A stretch of DNA of 64,000 bases from Microbispora hainanensis (GTDB taxonomy: Bacteria > Actinomycetota > Actinomycetes > Streptosporangiales > Streptosporangiaceae): the NCBI RefSeq assembly GCF_036186745.1, contig NZ_CP108086.1, forward strand, positions 5,270,001 through 5,334,000, written 5' to 3'. Positions 20,520 to 29,328 of the stretch are shown in pieces; the stretch's first letter is position 1; every line of letters begins with the position of its first letter. A model generated the notes under the pieces. The model did not search any database. It saw only the letters and a program-made list of their open reading frames with translations, and was not told the DNA's origin. The position numbers and the translations under genes were made by a program.

Positions 20520-21698
20520 ATGAGGTCCAGGACGGACGCCGAGGTCCGGGAACTGCTGCGGACCTCCGCCGCAGGCCTGCTGGAACGGCTGCCCGAGCTC
20601 GCCGACGAGCTGGTGAAGCGCGGCAGGGAAAGCGACGAGGCCTACCGCATGACGGTCCCCTTCGAGGACCACTGGAAGAGCACCCACGAGGGGCTGCGCG
20701 TCGGCATCACCGCGATCCTGCAGCCCCGGCACGAACGGCGCGACGTCGCGTACGCCCAGACGGTCGGGCGCAGGCGGGCCGAGTTCGGGCTGCCGCTCGA
20801 CTCGCTCATGCGCAGCTACCGCCTGGCCGCGCAGGTCACCTGGAACGGCGTCATCGACATCATCGGCGACCAGGGCCAGGAACGGCTGCCCGCCCTGCTG
20901 CGCAGCGCCACCCACGTCTGGCACGCCATCGACCGCCAGGCCGTGGCTGCGGCCGACGCCTACCGCCGCCGGGAGAACGAGCTGCTCGGCCGGACCAACC
21001 AGCGTGTCAACGCCATGCTCGACGCCCTCCTGGAGGGCCGCGCCGACCCGGCCGTGGCGGGCGTGGCGGCGGGCGCCCTCGGCCTGCCGGAGCACGGCCG
21101 CTATGCGGTCGTCACAACGCGGCTGCCCGCGCAGCCCGACCGCGTGCACCGCCCCGACGAGATCGGCGGGCTGCGGTTCCTGTGGCGCATGCGCCCTGAC
21201 CTGGAGATGGCGGTGGTGCACCTCGGCGACCGGGAGCTGGACGACCTGGTGGCGGCGATCACGCCGGTCGTCTTCGCGAGCGCCGGCGTCAGCCCGGTGG
21301 TGGAGAGCCTCGCCGACCTCGGCACGGCCCGCCGCCTGGCGGAGGTGGCCATGCGCACCTGCTCGGGGACCGGGCCGGAGATCGCGCGGCTGGATCAGCG
21401 GCTGCCCGCCGCCCTGGTGGTCTGCCAGCCGGAGCTGGCCGGTCACCTCGCGGGCGGCGTCCTCGGCCCGATCATCGCCTCGTCCGACGGCGGCGTGCTG
21501 CTCGCGACGCTGGAGGCGTGGCTGCGCTGCGAGGGGTCGGCCGTCCGGGCGGCGGCCGAACTCTACTGCCACCGCAACACCGTCTTCAACCGCGTGCGCC
21601 GCATCGAGCAGCTCACCGGCCGGTCGCTGGCCCGCCCCCTGGACGTCGTCGAGCTGTCCCTCGCCCTCGACGCCGTCCGTCTCCTCCCCGGCACCTGA
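20520..21698 (+). CDS. PucR-family transcriptional regulator
   Basis: A 392-residue regulator. The N-terminal part (about residues 1-170, RsbRD/sensor-like: LLERLPELADELVKRG, YAQTVGRRRAEFG, LMRSYRLAAQVTW) is typical of actinobacterial PucR/CdaR proteins. A GGDEF-like middle domain follows, then the C-terminal helix-turn-helix (PucR_C) with ELYCHRNTVFNRVRRIEQLTG, where H-R-N-T-V is the hallmark. It is divergent from the Liv operon and two shared palindromes lie between them, so control of that operon by a metabolite is likely. ATG 20520 gives the usual N-terminus. Confidence 0.9.
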   Translation: MRSRTDAEVRELLRTSAAGLLERLPELADELVKRGRESDEAYRMTVPFEDHWKSTHEGLRVGITAILQPRHERRDVAYAQTVGRRRAEFGLPLDSLMRSYRLAAQVTWNGVIDIIGDQGQERLPALLRSATHVWHAIDRQAVAAADAYRRRENELLGRTNQRVNAMLDALLEGRADPAVAGVAAGALGLPEHGRYAVVTTRLPAQPDRVHRPDEIGGLRFLWRMRPDLEMAVVHLGDRELDDLVAAITPVVFASAGVSPVVESLADLGTARRLAEVAMRTCSGTGPEIARLDQRLPAALVVCQPELAGHLAGGVLGPIIASSDGGVLLATLEAWLRCEGSAVRAAAELYCHRNTVFNRVRRIEQLTGRSLARPLDVVELSLALDAVRLLPGT

Positions 21699-21775
21699 TT
21701 TCCCGTATCGGACGTGCCGGTTACACGGGCGCGCGACGATGCCGGACGTGGCCACCGGTTTCCGGCCGTGACTCT

Positions 21776-21861
21776 TGGTGCCGGAAGCGGGATTCGAACC
21801 CGCACGCCCTTTCAGGCGGACGCTTTTGAGGCGTCTATGTCTGCCATTCCATCATTCCGGC
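21776..21861 (-). tRNA. tRNA-Leu (anticodon CAA)
   Basis: The - strand folds as a class II tRNA. The acceptor arm GCCGGAA pairs with TTCCGGC, followed by discriminator A and an encoded CCA (21778-21776). The anticodon arm is GACGC-CTCAAAA-GCGTC, giving anticodon CAA (reads UUG, leucine). A long variable arm and the T-loop sequence GGTTCGAATCC are present. It lies convergent with the PucR gene and divergent from pdtaR. Confidence 0.97.
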
Positions 21862-21960
21862 GCTTTTATCGGACTATGTCCCGATATGTCCAAGTTTAGA
21901 GTGATCGACGGGCAGTCGATCATCTTCCACCTGACGTGGTTCTAATGTAGCGGACGTCGG

Positions 21961-21966
21961 TAACCT
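21961..21966 (+). promoter_or_regulatory. Putative -10 box of pdtaR (leaderless)
   Basis: TAACCT seven bases before the GTG at 21974. No ribosome site precedes the gene, and the spacing places the transcription start at the start codon. Confidence 0.45.
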
Positions 21967-21973
21967 CTTGTGC

Positions 21974-22570
21974 GTGAGTACGCAGCGGCGAGTGGTGATC
22001 GCGGAAGACGAGGCGCTGATCCGCCTCGACCTGAAGGAGATGCTCGAAGAGGACGGTTACGCCGTGGTCGGCGAGGCCGGCGACGGTGAGACGGCGGTGA
22101 AACTCGCCGTGGAGCTCCGCCCTGACCTGGTGATCCTCGACGTGAAGATGCCCGTGCTGGACGGGATCTCCGCGGCCGAGCGCATCGTCTCGGAACGCAT
22201 CGCGCCGTGCCTCATTCTCACCGCGTTCTCGCAGCGCGACCTGGTCGAGCGGGCCAGGGACGCGGGCGCGATGGCCTACCTGGTCAAGCCGTTCACGAAG
22301 GGCGACCTGGTTCCGGCCATCGAGATGGCGGTGAGCAGGCACGAGGAGATCGCCGCGCTGGAGAAGGAGGTCTCCACGCTGTCGGAGCGGCTGGAGACCA
22401 GGAAGCTCGTGGAGCGGGCCAAGGGCCTGCTCATGGCCCAGCACGGGTGGACGGAGCCGCAGGCCTTCCGGTGGATCCAGAAGGCGTCCATGGACCGGCG
22501 GATGAGCATGCGCCAGGTGGCCCAGATCGTGGTCAGCGGGAACGGCGGCGAGGCCCAGCCGCCCGCCTGA
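21974..22570 (+). CDS. pdtaR: ANTAR-domain response regulator (PdtaR)
   Basis: A 198-residue response regulator: receiver domain (residues about 8-125) with acidic pair in IAEDEALIRL, phospho-acceptor Asp in LVILDVKMP and Lys in YLVKPFTKG; then an ANTAR RNA-binding domain (about 135-190) with ERAKGLLMAQHGWTE. ANTAR proteins bind paired hairpins in mRNA leaders and prevent termination. This matches the PdtaR (Rv1626) family, phosphorylated by the PdtaS kinase, which is not in the window. GTG 21974 is preferred over a TTG six bases earlier because of the -10 box placement. Confidence 0.92.
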   Translation: MSTQRRVVIAEDEALIRLDLKEMLEEDGYAVVGEAGDGETAVKLAVELRPDLVILDVKMPVLDGISAAERIVSERIAPCLILTAFSQRDLVERARDAGAMAYLVKPFTKGDLVPAIEMAVSRHEEIAALEKEVSTLSERLETRKLVERAKGLLMAQHGWTEPQAFRWIQKASMDRRMSMRQVAQIVVSGNGGEAQPPA

Positions 22571-22776
22571 TCACGCCCTGCGGAGCGCGGTTCGGAAGAC
22601 TCCTGGTCAGGGGCCGTCCCGCTAAGTTGAGGAGTTATTACGACTCCGCATCCAAGTGCGGACAGTTCTGATGCATCCCTGGTCGGGGCTTGCCGCGGCT
22701 ATGTACCTTTCAGCCATTCGATCGGGACCAGTCGGCAGCGCTGACGATTCCCGGGCCTGGATGAAGGAGATGCTTC

Positions 22777-24078
22777 ATGATCCGCATTGCCCCCCTCGGG
22801 CGGGCGCTGGCCGTCGCCGCGGCCGCCAGCCTCGCGCTGACGGCCTGTGGCGGTGGTGAGGACAGCGCCGCGCCGGCTTCCTCGGCGCCGGCTGCCGAGT
22901 CCTCGGCGCCCGCTGCCGCCACCGCCCAGGGCGATGGCGTTCTCACCGTCGGCACGTTGCTGCCGCAGACCGGCTCGCTCGCCTTCCTCGGCCCGCCGGA
23001 GTTCGCGGGTGTCGGGCTGGCGGTCAAGGAGATCAACGACGCCGGTGGTGTTCTCGGCAAGCCGGTGACGCAGATCGACACGGACTCGGGCGACACCTCG
23101 ACCAACATTGCGTCCCAGTCTGTCGACAAGTTGCTGCAGCAGAAGGCCGACGTGGTCATCGGCGCCGCCTCGTCCTCGGTGTCGCTGTCGGTCATCGACA
23201 AGATCACCGGTGCGGGCGTCGTCCAGATCTCGCCGGCGAACACCTCGGACCAGTTCACGACCTACAACGACAAGGGTCTGTACTTCCGTACGGCTCCGCC
23301 GGACGTGCTGCAGGGCCGTGTCCTCGGCGACCTGATCCTCGCCGACGGCAACGACACGGTCGGCATCCTGGCCCTCCAGGACGCGTACGGCACCGGCCTC
23401 GCCGACAACGTGCAGAAGGCGGTCGAGGGCGGCGGCGGCCAGGTCGTGGAGAAGGTCATCTACGACCCGAAGGCGGCCGACTACTCGGCGGACGTCGCCA
23501 AGATCAAGGAAGCCAACCCGAAGGCCGTGGCGCTGATCGGCTTCGACGAGACCAAGAAGATCATTCCTGAGCTCGTCAAGCAGGGCCTGACCGCCAAGAA
23601 GGTGAAGTACTACTTCGTCGACGGCAACCTGTCCAACTACGGCACGGGCAAGGACGGCTTCCCCAAGGGCACGCTCGACGGCGCCAAGGGCACCCAGCCG
23701 GGCGCTCAGGTCTCGGACGACTTCAAGGCCAAGCTGCTGAGCGTCGACCCGAACCTCAAGGACTTCAACTACGGTCCCGAGTCGTATGACGCGACCATCC
23801 TGACCGCGCTCGCGGCGGTCGCCGCCAAGAGCGACGCGCCCGCGGACATCGCGGCCCACCTGCAGGAGGTCTCCACCGGCGGCGAGAAGTGCAAGGACTT
23901 CAAGTCCTGCAACGACCTGCTGGCGGCGGGCAAGGACATCGACTACGACGGCGCGTCCGGCCCGATCGAGTTCAACGAGGCCGGTGACCCGGCCGAGGCG
24001 ACGATCGGCATCTACGAGTACGGCCCCGACAACACCAACAAGAACATCGCCTTCAACACCGGCAAGATCGCCGGCTGA
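22777..24078 (+). CDS. Branched-chain amino acid ABC substrate-binding lipoprotein (Liv system 2)
   Basis: A 433-residue receptor of the LivK type. ATG 22777 follows AAGGAGA. The signal peptide ends in the lipobox LALTACGGG and is followed by an Ala/Ser/Pro linker, then TVGTLLPQTGSLAFLG, the family's first strand. Codon use is slightly less GC-biased than neighbours, as expected for a highly expressed gene. The cognate permeases and ATPases are the convergent operon 24770-28853. A strong terminator (24092-24122) follows. The 206-base leader contains a small hairpin (CCGCA/TGCGG, 22646-22661). Confidence 0.94.
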   Translation: MIRIAPLGRALAVAAAASLALTACGGGEDSAAPASSAPAAESSAPAAATAQGDGVLTVGTLLPQTGSLAFLGPPEFAGVGLAVKEINDAGGVLGKPVTQIDTDSGDTSTNIASQSVDKLLQQKADVVIGAASSSVSLSVIDKITGAGVVQISPANTSDQFTTYNDKGLYFRTAPPDVLQGRVLGDLILADGNDTVGILALQDAYGTGLADNVQKAVEGGGGQVVEKVIYDPKAADYSADVAKIKEANPKAVALIGFDETKKIIPELVKQGLTAKKVKYYFVDGNLSNYGTGKDGFPKGTLDGAKGTQPGAQVSDDFKAKLLSVDPNLKDFNYGPESYDATILTALAAVAAKSDAPADIAAHLQEVSTGGEKCKDFKSCNDLLAAGKDIDYDGASGPIEFNEAGDPAEATIGIYEYGPDNTNKNIAFNTGKIAG

Positions 24079-24091
24079 TCGCGGACACACG

Positions 24092-24122
24092 AAGGGCCCG
24101 CTCCGTCTGGAGCGGGCCCTTT
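24092..24122 (+). terminator. Hairpin terminator after the binding-protein gene
   Basis: Perfect 13-bp stem AAGGGCCCGCTCC (24092-24104) and its complement (24109-24121) around GTCT, ending in TTT; 14 bases after the stop. A canonical, possibly bidirectional, terminator. Confidence 0.9.
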
Positions 24123-24190
24123 CCGCGTGCCCGGGACCCGCGGGCCGTGAAGGACGGCCGGCCGGTCGCGGGGCGTCTCGCCGTGGCGGC

Positions 24191-24667
24191 TCAGGAACGG
24201 CCGCAGGCGGTGAGGACGGCGGCGGACGCCTTGCGATACCGGCGCAGCAGGTCCGTACGCTCCGAGCCGGCCGTGTCGGCCCGCGACAGGGTCGCGGCGA
24301 CGCCGTCGATGGCCGAGACGGAGGCCGAGGCGGAGGCCGGCAGGTGGGGGCCGTACATCGCCAGCGTGCCGCGCAGATAGCCGAAGCGGCCGCGTACGTC
24401 CCCGTCCCAGTGCTGGGCCTCCTCCTGCCCGGCCGGCAGCAGCGACAGCCCCAGGTAGCCGATGGCGGACACCACGCGGGCGCAGGGGTCGTCGTCGGCC
24501 TTCGCGCCGGTGACGTAGACCGCGCCGGTCGTCTTCCCGGACGCGGTCCCCAGGGACGAGACGGAGTCCGGAGAGGCTCCGGGTTCGGAGGACGCCGACT
24601 GGCAGGCGGCGAGGCCCACCGCGAGCGCCGAGACGACCAGTGCGGTGCGGAGGGGGATTCGGGTCAT
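24191..24667 (-). CDS. Small putative lipoprotein, unknown function
   Basis: A 158-residue exported protein. ATG 24667 begins a signal peptide with lipobox AVGLAACQS; longer in-frame starts would spoil it. A Ser-rich linker is followed by a helical domain with two cysteines (DPCARVV near the middle, LTACGRS at the very end) that could form a disulfide. I do not recognise the family. It stands alone between the terminators of the two halves of Liv system 2. Confidence 0.68.
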   Translation of the reverse strand: MTRIPLRTALVVSALAVGLAACQSASSEPGASPDSVSSLGTASGKTTGAVYVTGAKADDDPCARVVSAIGYLGLSLLPAGQEEAQHWDGDVRGRFGYLRGTLAMYGPHLPASASASVSAIDGVAATLSRADTAGSERTDLLRRYRKASAAVLTACGRS

Positions 24668-24727
24668 ACCGAACATTGTTCCCCTGCATGTTGCCGATGT
24701 GGTGGAAAAAAGGTCACAGGCGTACGA

Positions 24728-24757
24728 CGAGGGCCCCGGCATCCGCCGGGGCCCTCG
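24728..24757 (-). terminator. Hairpin terminator after livF of Liv system 2
   Basis: Perfect 13-bp stem (24728-24740 with 24745-24757; CGAGGGCCCCGGC on +) around a four-base loop, 12 bases beyond the livF stop on the - strand. A T-run lies further along on - (near 24707), opposite AAAAAA on +. Confidence 0.8.
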
Positions 24758-24769
24758 TGGCGAGCCGGC

Positions 24770-25648
24770 TCAGGCCTTGGCGAGCGTGCCCAGGTAGAGC
24801 TGGATGACCTTCGGGTCGTTGATCAGGTCGCGGCCGCTGGCCATGTAGGCGTTGCGGCCCTGGTCGAGCACGTAGCCACGGTGGCAGATCTGCAGGCAGC
24901 GCCGCGCGTTCTGCTCCACCATGATCACGGTGACACCGGCCTTGTTGATCTGCTGGGCCTGGATGAAGACCAGGTCCTGCAGCTTGGGCGACAGACCCGC
25001 GGACGGCTCGTCCAGCAGCAGCACCGACGGCTCGGTCATGAGCGCCCGGCCCATGGCGACCATCTGCCGCTCACCGCCGGACAGCGAGCCGGCCCGCTGC
25101 TTGCGGCGCTCCCGGAGGGCGGGGAAGATCTCGCAGACGAACTCGAAGCGCTCCTTGAACTTGCCGGGCACCTGGAAGGCGCCCATCTCCAGGTTCTCCT
25201 CGATGGTGAGGCTGGGGAAGACGTTGTTCGTCTGCGGGACGTAGCCGACCCCGCGGGCCACCAGCGAGTGGGCCTTGAGGCTGGTGATGTCCTCGCCGTT
25301 CAGGGTGACCGTGCCGCTGCGCACTGGCACGAGCCCGAAGAGGGTCTTCAGCAGGGTCGACTTGCCGGCGCCGTTCGGGCCGATGATGCCGATCAGCTCG
25401 CCCTTCTTCACGTACAGGTCGGCGCCGTTGAGGATGTTGACGCCGGGGATGTAGCCGGCGTACAGCTCGTCGGCCCGCAGCAGCGCGTTCTCGGCTCCGG
25501 CGAGGTGGTCGGAGCGGTCGACGACGGCCGCACGCGAGACGGCCGCGTCGTCCTCCTCCGCGGCCGTGACCGGCGTGGGCTCGCCGGCCTCGCCCGCCGC
25601 GGCGTCGCGGTCCGGCTCCGCGGGGTTTTCCGGAGTGGGGGCGGTCAT
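24770..25648 (-). CDS. LivF-type ABC ATPase (Liv system 2)
   Basis: A 292-residue ATPase with Walker A IGPNGAGKST, signature LSGGERQM and Walker B VLLLDEPSAGLSP. About 55 residues of Ala/Glu/Asp-rich extension precede the domain. ATG 25648 overlaps the livG stop (ATGA). It is the last gene of the operon livH-livM-livG-livF. Confidence 0.94.
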   Translation of the reverse strand: MTAPTPENPAEPDRDAAAGEAGEPTPVTAAEEDDAAVSRAAVVDRSDHLAGAENALLRADELYAGYIPGVNILNGADLYVKKGELIGIIGPNGAGKSTLLKTLFGLVPVRSGTVTLNGEDITSLKAHSLVARGVGYVPQTNNVFPSLTIEENLEMGAFQVPGKFKERFEFVCEIFPALRERRKQRAGSLSGGERQMVAMGRALMTEPSVLLLDEPSAGLSPKLQDLVFIQAQQINKAGVTVIMVEQNARRCLQICHRGYVLDQGRNAYMASGRDLINDPKVIQLYLGTLAKA

Positions 25649-26574
25649 GCCTTCTCCTCGATCTCGGACTCCAGCTCGGCCTCGGCCTCCTGCAGCTGCT
25701 CCTCGAACTCCTCGGCGGACATCGGCGCGTCGTGGTGGGCGCCCAGGTAGGCGTCGACCACGCGCGGGTCCGACATGATGGTGTCCGGCGGCCCCTCCGC
25801 GATCACCGCGCCCTGGGCCATCACGATCACCCAGTCGCTGATGTCGCGCACCATGTCCATGTCGTGCTCCACGAAGAGCACGGTCATGCCCTCCTCACGG
25901 AGGTCCTTCACGTGCCCGAGGAGCGACTGGGTCAGGGCCGGGTTCACGCCCGCCATGGGCTCGTCGAGCATCACCAGCTCGGGGCCGACCATCAGGGCCC
26001 GGGCCATCTCCAGCAGCTTGCGCTGGCCGCCCGACAGCGAGCCGGCGAAGTCGTCGCGCTTGGCGGCGAGCTTGAAGCGCTCGAGCAGTTCCTCGGCGCG
26101 CTCGGTGATCTCGTCCTCCTGGCGGCGCCAGCTGCCCGGGATCAGCGCGCGGAAGAAGTTCTCGCCGAGCTGGTTCTGCGCGCCGAGCCGCATGTTCTCC
26201 ATCACGGTGAGCTTCGACAGGGCCTTGGTGAGCTGGAACGTGCGGACCATGCCCGCACGGGCCACCCGGTGGGCGGGCATGCCCTTGAGCTGCTTGCCGT
26301 TGAAGGTCCAGGACCCCTCGTCGGCGCTGTCGAAGCCGGTGAGCTGGTTGAAGAACGTGGTCTTGCCCGCGCCGTTCGGCCCGATCAGCGCGGTGATCGA
26401 CCCGCGCTGGACCTCGACGTGGTCGACGTCGACGGCGGTGAGTCCGCCGAACCGGCGTACGACCTTGTCGACGACGAGGATGGGGTCGGGCTTGGGCACG
26501 CCGGGCTCGCGGTCGAGGCCCGCGAAGGCGGCCACCGCCGCCGCTTTCCTGCTCTGGGTGGTGTCAGCGTGCAT
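25645..26574 (-). CDS. LivG-type ABC ATPase (Liv system 2)
   Basis: A 309-residue ATPase: Walker A IGPNGAGKTT, LivG insert MVRTFQLTKAL, signature LSGGQRKL, Walker B VMLDEPMAGVNP. ATG 26574 (MHADTTQ) overlaps the livM stop by 11 bases and is preferred to an in-frame start 24 bases upstream. The C-terminal 30 residues are a Glu-rich helix, which may be a coiled coil. Confidence 0.94.
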   Translation of the reverse strand: MHADTTQSRKAAAVAAFAGLDREPGVPKPDPILVVDKVVRRFGGLTAVDVDHVEVQRGSITALIGPNGAGKTTFFNQLTGFDSADEGSWTFNGKQLKGMPAHRVARAGMVRTFQLTKALSKLTVMENMRLGAQNQLGENFFRALIPGSWRRQEDEITERAEELLERFKLAAKRDDFAGSLSGGQRKLLEMARALMVGPELVMLDEPMAGVNPALTQSLLGHVKDLREEGMTVLFVEHDMDMVRDISDWVIVMAQGAVIAEGPPDTIMSDPRVVDAYLGAHHDAPMSAEEFEEQLQEAEAELESEIEEKA

Positions 26575-27553
26575 CGAGCGCGATCTCCCTCTTGTCACCG
26601 AAGATGCCCTGTGGCCGGAAGATGAGCAGGAGCATCAGGCCGAGGCCGACCAGCATGAAGCGGACCGCGCCGATGTTGTTCACGGTGAACAACGAGGGCA
26701 GCAGCCCGGCGCTCACGGCCTCGCTGAGGGTGTTGCCGACGAAGACCAGCAGCACCCAGAAGATCGCGGCGCCGACGACGGGGCTGAAGACGCGGGCCGC
26801 GCCGCCGAGGATCACGATCGTGTACGCGTAGAAGGTGAACTCCGTGCTGAACAGGTCGGGCTGCACCGACGCCTGGCCGAGCGCGAACAGGAAGCCGCCG
26901 AAGCAGCCGATCACGCCGCCGAGCACGAGCGCCTGCATCTTGTAGGAGAAGACGTTCTTGCCGAGGCTGCGCACGGCGTCCTCGTCCTCGCGGATGGCCT
27001 TGAGCACGCGGCCCCACGGGCTCTTCATGAGCAGGTAGACCAGCCCGCAGGCGATCGCGATGAGCACCCAGCCGACGGTCAGCACCCACGTCACCCGCTC
27101 GTTGAAGCTGATCGGGCCGATGCCGTACGTGCCGGGGGAGTAGGGGTTCATCGCGAAGAAGTCGCCGGAGAAGTTCTGCCGGCCGTCCGAGCCGCCGAAG
27201 ACGCTGCTGAACTGGACCGATCTGAAGACGAGCCGGACGATCTCGGCCGCCGCGATGGTGACGATGGCGAGATAGTCGGCGCGCAGCCGCAGGGTGGGGA
27301 TGCCCAGCAGGAAGGCCAGCACGATGGTGGCCGCCAGGCCGATCAGGATGCCGAGCCAGAACGGCAGGTGGAAGGTGGCCACGGTGACGGCCATGCCGTA
27401 CGCGGCGACGCCGAGGAAGGCCGCCTGGCCGAAGTTGAGCAGCCCGGCGTAGCCGAACTGGATGTTGACGCCGATCGCGGCGAGCGCGTAGACGACGGTC
27501 TCCAGGCCGATCGAGGCCTTGACCGTGGTGACGAAAATGGTGTTCCAGTCCAC
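26564..27553 (-). CDS. LivM-type ABC permease (Liv system 2)
   Basis: A 329-residue permease with about nine membrane segments and LivM motifs: FGYAGLLNFGQAAFLGV, LRADYLAIVTIAAAE and IREDEDAVRSLGKN (ATPase-coupling loop). It ends FRPQGIFGDKREI, a typical LivM C-terminus. It starts 13 bases after the livH stop. Confidence 0.95.
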   Translation of the reverse strand: MDWNTIFVTTVKASIGLETVVYALAAIGVNIQFGYAGLLNFGQAAFLGVAAYGMAVTVATFHLPFWLGILIGLAATIVLAFLLGIPTLRLRADYLAIVTIAAAEIVRLVFRSVQFSSVFGGSDGRQNFSGDFFAMNPYSPGTYGIGPISFNERVTWVLTVGWVLIAIACGLVYLLMKSPWGRVLKAIREDEDAVRSLGKNVFSYKMQALVLGGVIGCFGGFLFALGQASVQPDLFSTEFTFYAYTIVILGGAARVFSPVVGAAIFWVLLVFVGNTLSEAVSAGLLPSLFTVNNIGAVRFMLVGLGLMLLLIFRPQGIFGDKREIALDAR

Positions 27554-27566
27554 GTGTGGTCTCCGA

Positions 27567-28853
27567 TCAGCCGATGCGCTCGCGCCGGCCGAGAATGCCC
27601 TGCGGCCGGAAGAGCATGACGAGGATGAGCACCAGCAGCGCGCCGACGGTCTTCAGCTCGGTCGGCACCACGACGGTGGACAGCTGGATGAACAGACCGA
27701 CGACGATGGAGCCGACGAGGGCGCCGAAGGCGGTGCCGAGGCCGCCGAGGGTGACTCCCGCGAAGACGAGCAGCAGGATCTGGAAGCCCATCTGGTAGCT
27801 GACGTTCTGCGACAGGCCGAGCATCACGCCCGCGAGCGACGCGATGGCGCCGCCGACGGTCCAGATGATCCGGATGACGCCGTCGACGTTGATGCCGGAG
27901 GAGGCCGCCAGCGCGGGGTTGTCGGCGACGGCCCTGGCCGCCTTGCCGATGCGGGTCTTGAGGAGCGCGAGCCCGACGATCACGAGCACCGCGAGCTCGA
28001 TGCCCATCGCGATGAAGTTCTTCGGCGCGGCGGAGATCGGGCCCACCTGGATGCCCGGCTGGGCGTTGTAGTCCGCGTACGGAGCGCCCTCGCCGCCGAA
28101 GAAGAACAGGAAGACGTAGCGGAGGAACAGTGCCAGGCCGATCGAGATGATCATCATCGCGACCAGGCTGCTGCCGCGCTTGCGCAGCACTCCCCAGAAG
28201 AACCGGTCCTGGGTGTATCCGAAGGCTCCGCCGATCACCACGGAGATCACCGCGGCCAGGACGAGCGGGATTCCCAGGACGACGTTGAAGAAGTAGGCGC
28301 ACATCGCGCCGAACGTGAGCAACTCGCCGTGGGCGAAGTTGGTGAGCCCGGTGGTGCCGAACACCAGGGACAGGCCCATGGCCGCCAGGGCGATGATGAG
28401 CCCGAGGTTGAAGCCCTCGAAGGTGAGCTGCGCGACCCGGTCCCAGAAGGAGGAGGCGCCCGACGAGGACTCCGCGGCGGCCTCGCCCGGCTGGCCCGCG
28501 GGGGCGAGGGCGAACAGGACGTTGCGCTCGCTTCCCTCATAGACCTGGACGTTCAGGGTGGCCCGGTCCTTGAACTTCAGCGCGACCCCCTGCGGGAGGG
28601 TCGACTCGTCGAGTGTGACCTTATATGTGCCCGCCTGGGGGACCGGCACCTCCCACTTGCCGTCCGCACCTGTGGTGGCGTCTCCGACGGGTTTGCCGTC
28701 TTCGCCTGCCACGCTGATCTTCACGCCGTTCACCGGCTGGCCTTGGTTTTGGAGTGTGCCCTTCAACGCCTCCCCGTCCGCCCAGGCGGGGGAGGAGAGG
28801 AGAAATACGAGTCCACCCAGGAAGGCCGTGAACGCGATCACGGCTCTGCGCAA
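27567..28853 (-). CDS. LivH-type ABC permease with an extracytoplasmic N-terminal domain (Liv system 2)
   Basis: A 428-residue protein in two parts. The N-terminus is a cleavable-looking signal (AFLGGLVFLLSSPAWADG) followed by a beta-sandwich of the carboxypeptidase-regulatory/CNA-B type: KGTLQNQGQPVNGVKISV, GADGKWEVPVPQAGTYKVTL (about residues 28-110). After a Ser/Gly linker comes a complete LivH permease, with NLGLIIALAAMGLSLVFG, LTNFAHGELLTFG and a FRPQGILG end. The start is TTG 28853 with GAGGGAG upstream; the frame is open further upstream, but that sequence has no signal-like or coding character. An ordinary LivH is near 290 residues, so the extension is a fusion. The added domain would face outside, near the binding protein. 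Confidence 0.88.
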   Translation of the reverse strand: MRRAVIAFTAFLGGLVFLLSSPAWADGEALKGTLQNQGQPVNGVKISVAGEDGKPVGDATTGADGKWEVPVPQAGTYKVTLDESTLPQGVALKFKDRATLNVQVYEGSERNVLFALAPAGQPGEAAAESSSGASSFWDRVAQLTFEGFNLGLIIALAAMGLSLVFGTTGLTNFAHGELLTFGAMCAYFFNVVLGIPLVLAAVISVVIGGAFGYTQDRFFWGVLRKRGSSLVAMMIISIGLALFLRYVFLFFFGGEGAPYADYNAQPGIQVGPISAAPKNFIAMGIELAVLVIVGLALLKTRIGKAARAVADNPALAASSGINVDGVIRIIWTVGGAIASLAGVMLGLSQNVSYQMGFQILLLVFAGVTLGGLGTAFGALVGSIVVGLFIQLSTVVVPTELKTVGALLVLILVMLFRPQGILGRRERIG

Positions 28854-29328
28854 TGGTGCTCCCTCTGGTTCAGGTCTTGGCGGGGTCGTGCCCCCACTGC
28901 GGACGCGCAACATCGTCCAGGTTGCTGCGATGTTGTGGCCGGAGCATAAGCCTGAGACGCCCGTTTCCGGGTTGTTCGTCACCAATTGGTGACCATGGTG
29001 TGTCACTGACGTGAGAAAGGCTTCGCAGGTCAGGGCATGTAAGGAGTCAACTGGAGGATCACTGCTGTAGGAGTCGGGGGATCGGCGCCGGAGAAAAGCA
29101 TGAGCCCGTGAGAAGGACCTTTGGGACCGTACACAGCTTCCCCGGCTCCGCACGTTGTCTACTCGGTCTTCTCACGGGCTCTGGAGCCACAACGGTAGCG
29201 ACCGGAGCGACCCCCGTGCAAAGAGAGTCGCAAGCCGTTCCGTTATGAGGCCCAATGCGTCGTAAGGGTTTTTCGTGGTTCTTGCCCGGCCGGCCCGCGG
29301 GCGGGCGTGCCCCGCGAGCCCGGCGGCC
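28854..29328. other. 475-bp intergenic region upstream of livH (Liv system 2)
   Basis: No protein gene is supported here. It is less GC-rich than its surroundings and must carry the livH promoter and leader on -. Its main structure is a long inverted repeat at 29102-29182, described separately. The first 130 bases next to livH include ACCAATTGGT (28981-28990), a perfect 10-bp palindrome that could be an operator. Confidence 0.5.
29102..29182. repeat. Inverted repeat with 14-bp perfect arms; candidate structured RNA
   Basis: GAGCCCGTGAGAAG (29102-29115) and its exact complement (29169-29182) enclose 53 bases; the pairing can continue with GACC/GGTC after a one-base bulge. Read on -, the arm is followed by GCTTTTCTCC, which could act as a terminator-like T-run. 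It lies in the livH leader/promoter region (-) but could be read from either strand. I do not match it to a known RNA family. Confidence 0.5.

Noticed and set aside
28854..29153. 100-residue N-terminal extension of the fused LivH
   Set aside because: It would put a Ser/Arg-rich, non-signal segment before a clear signal peptide; TTG 28853 has a ribosome site.
29090..29190. 4.5S/SRP RNA, 6S RNA or a known riboswitch
   Set aside because: I compared from memory the conserved SRP GGAAGC tetraloop helix, 6S bulge layout and common aptamer cores; none fits. Left as an unnamed inverted repeat.
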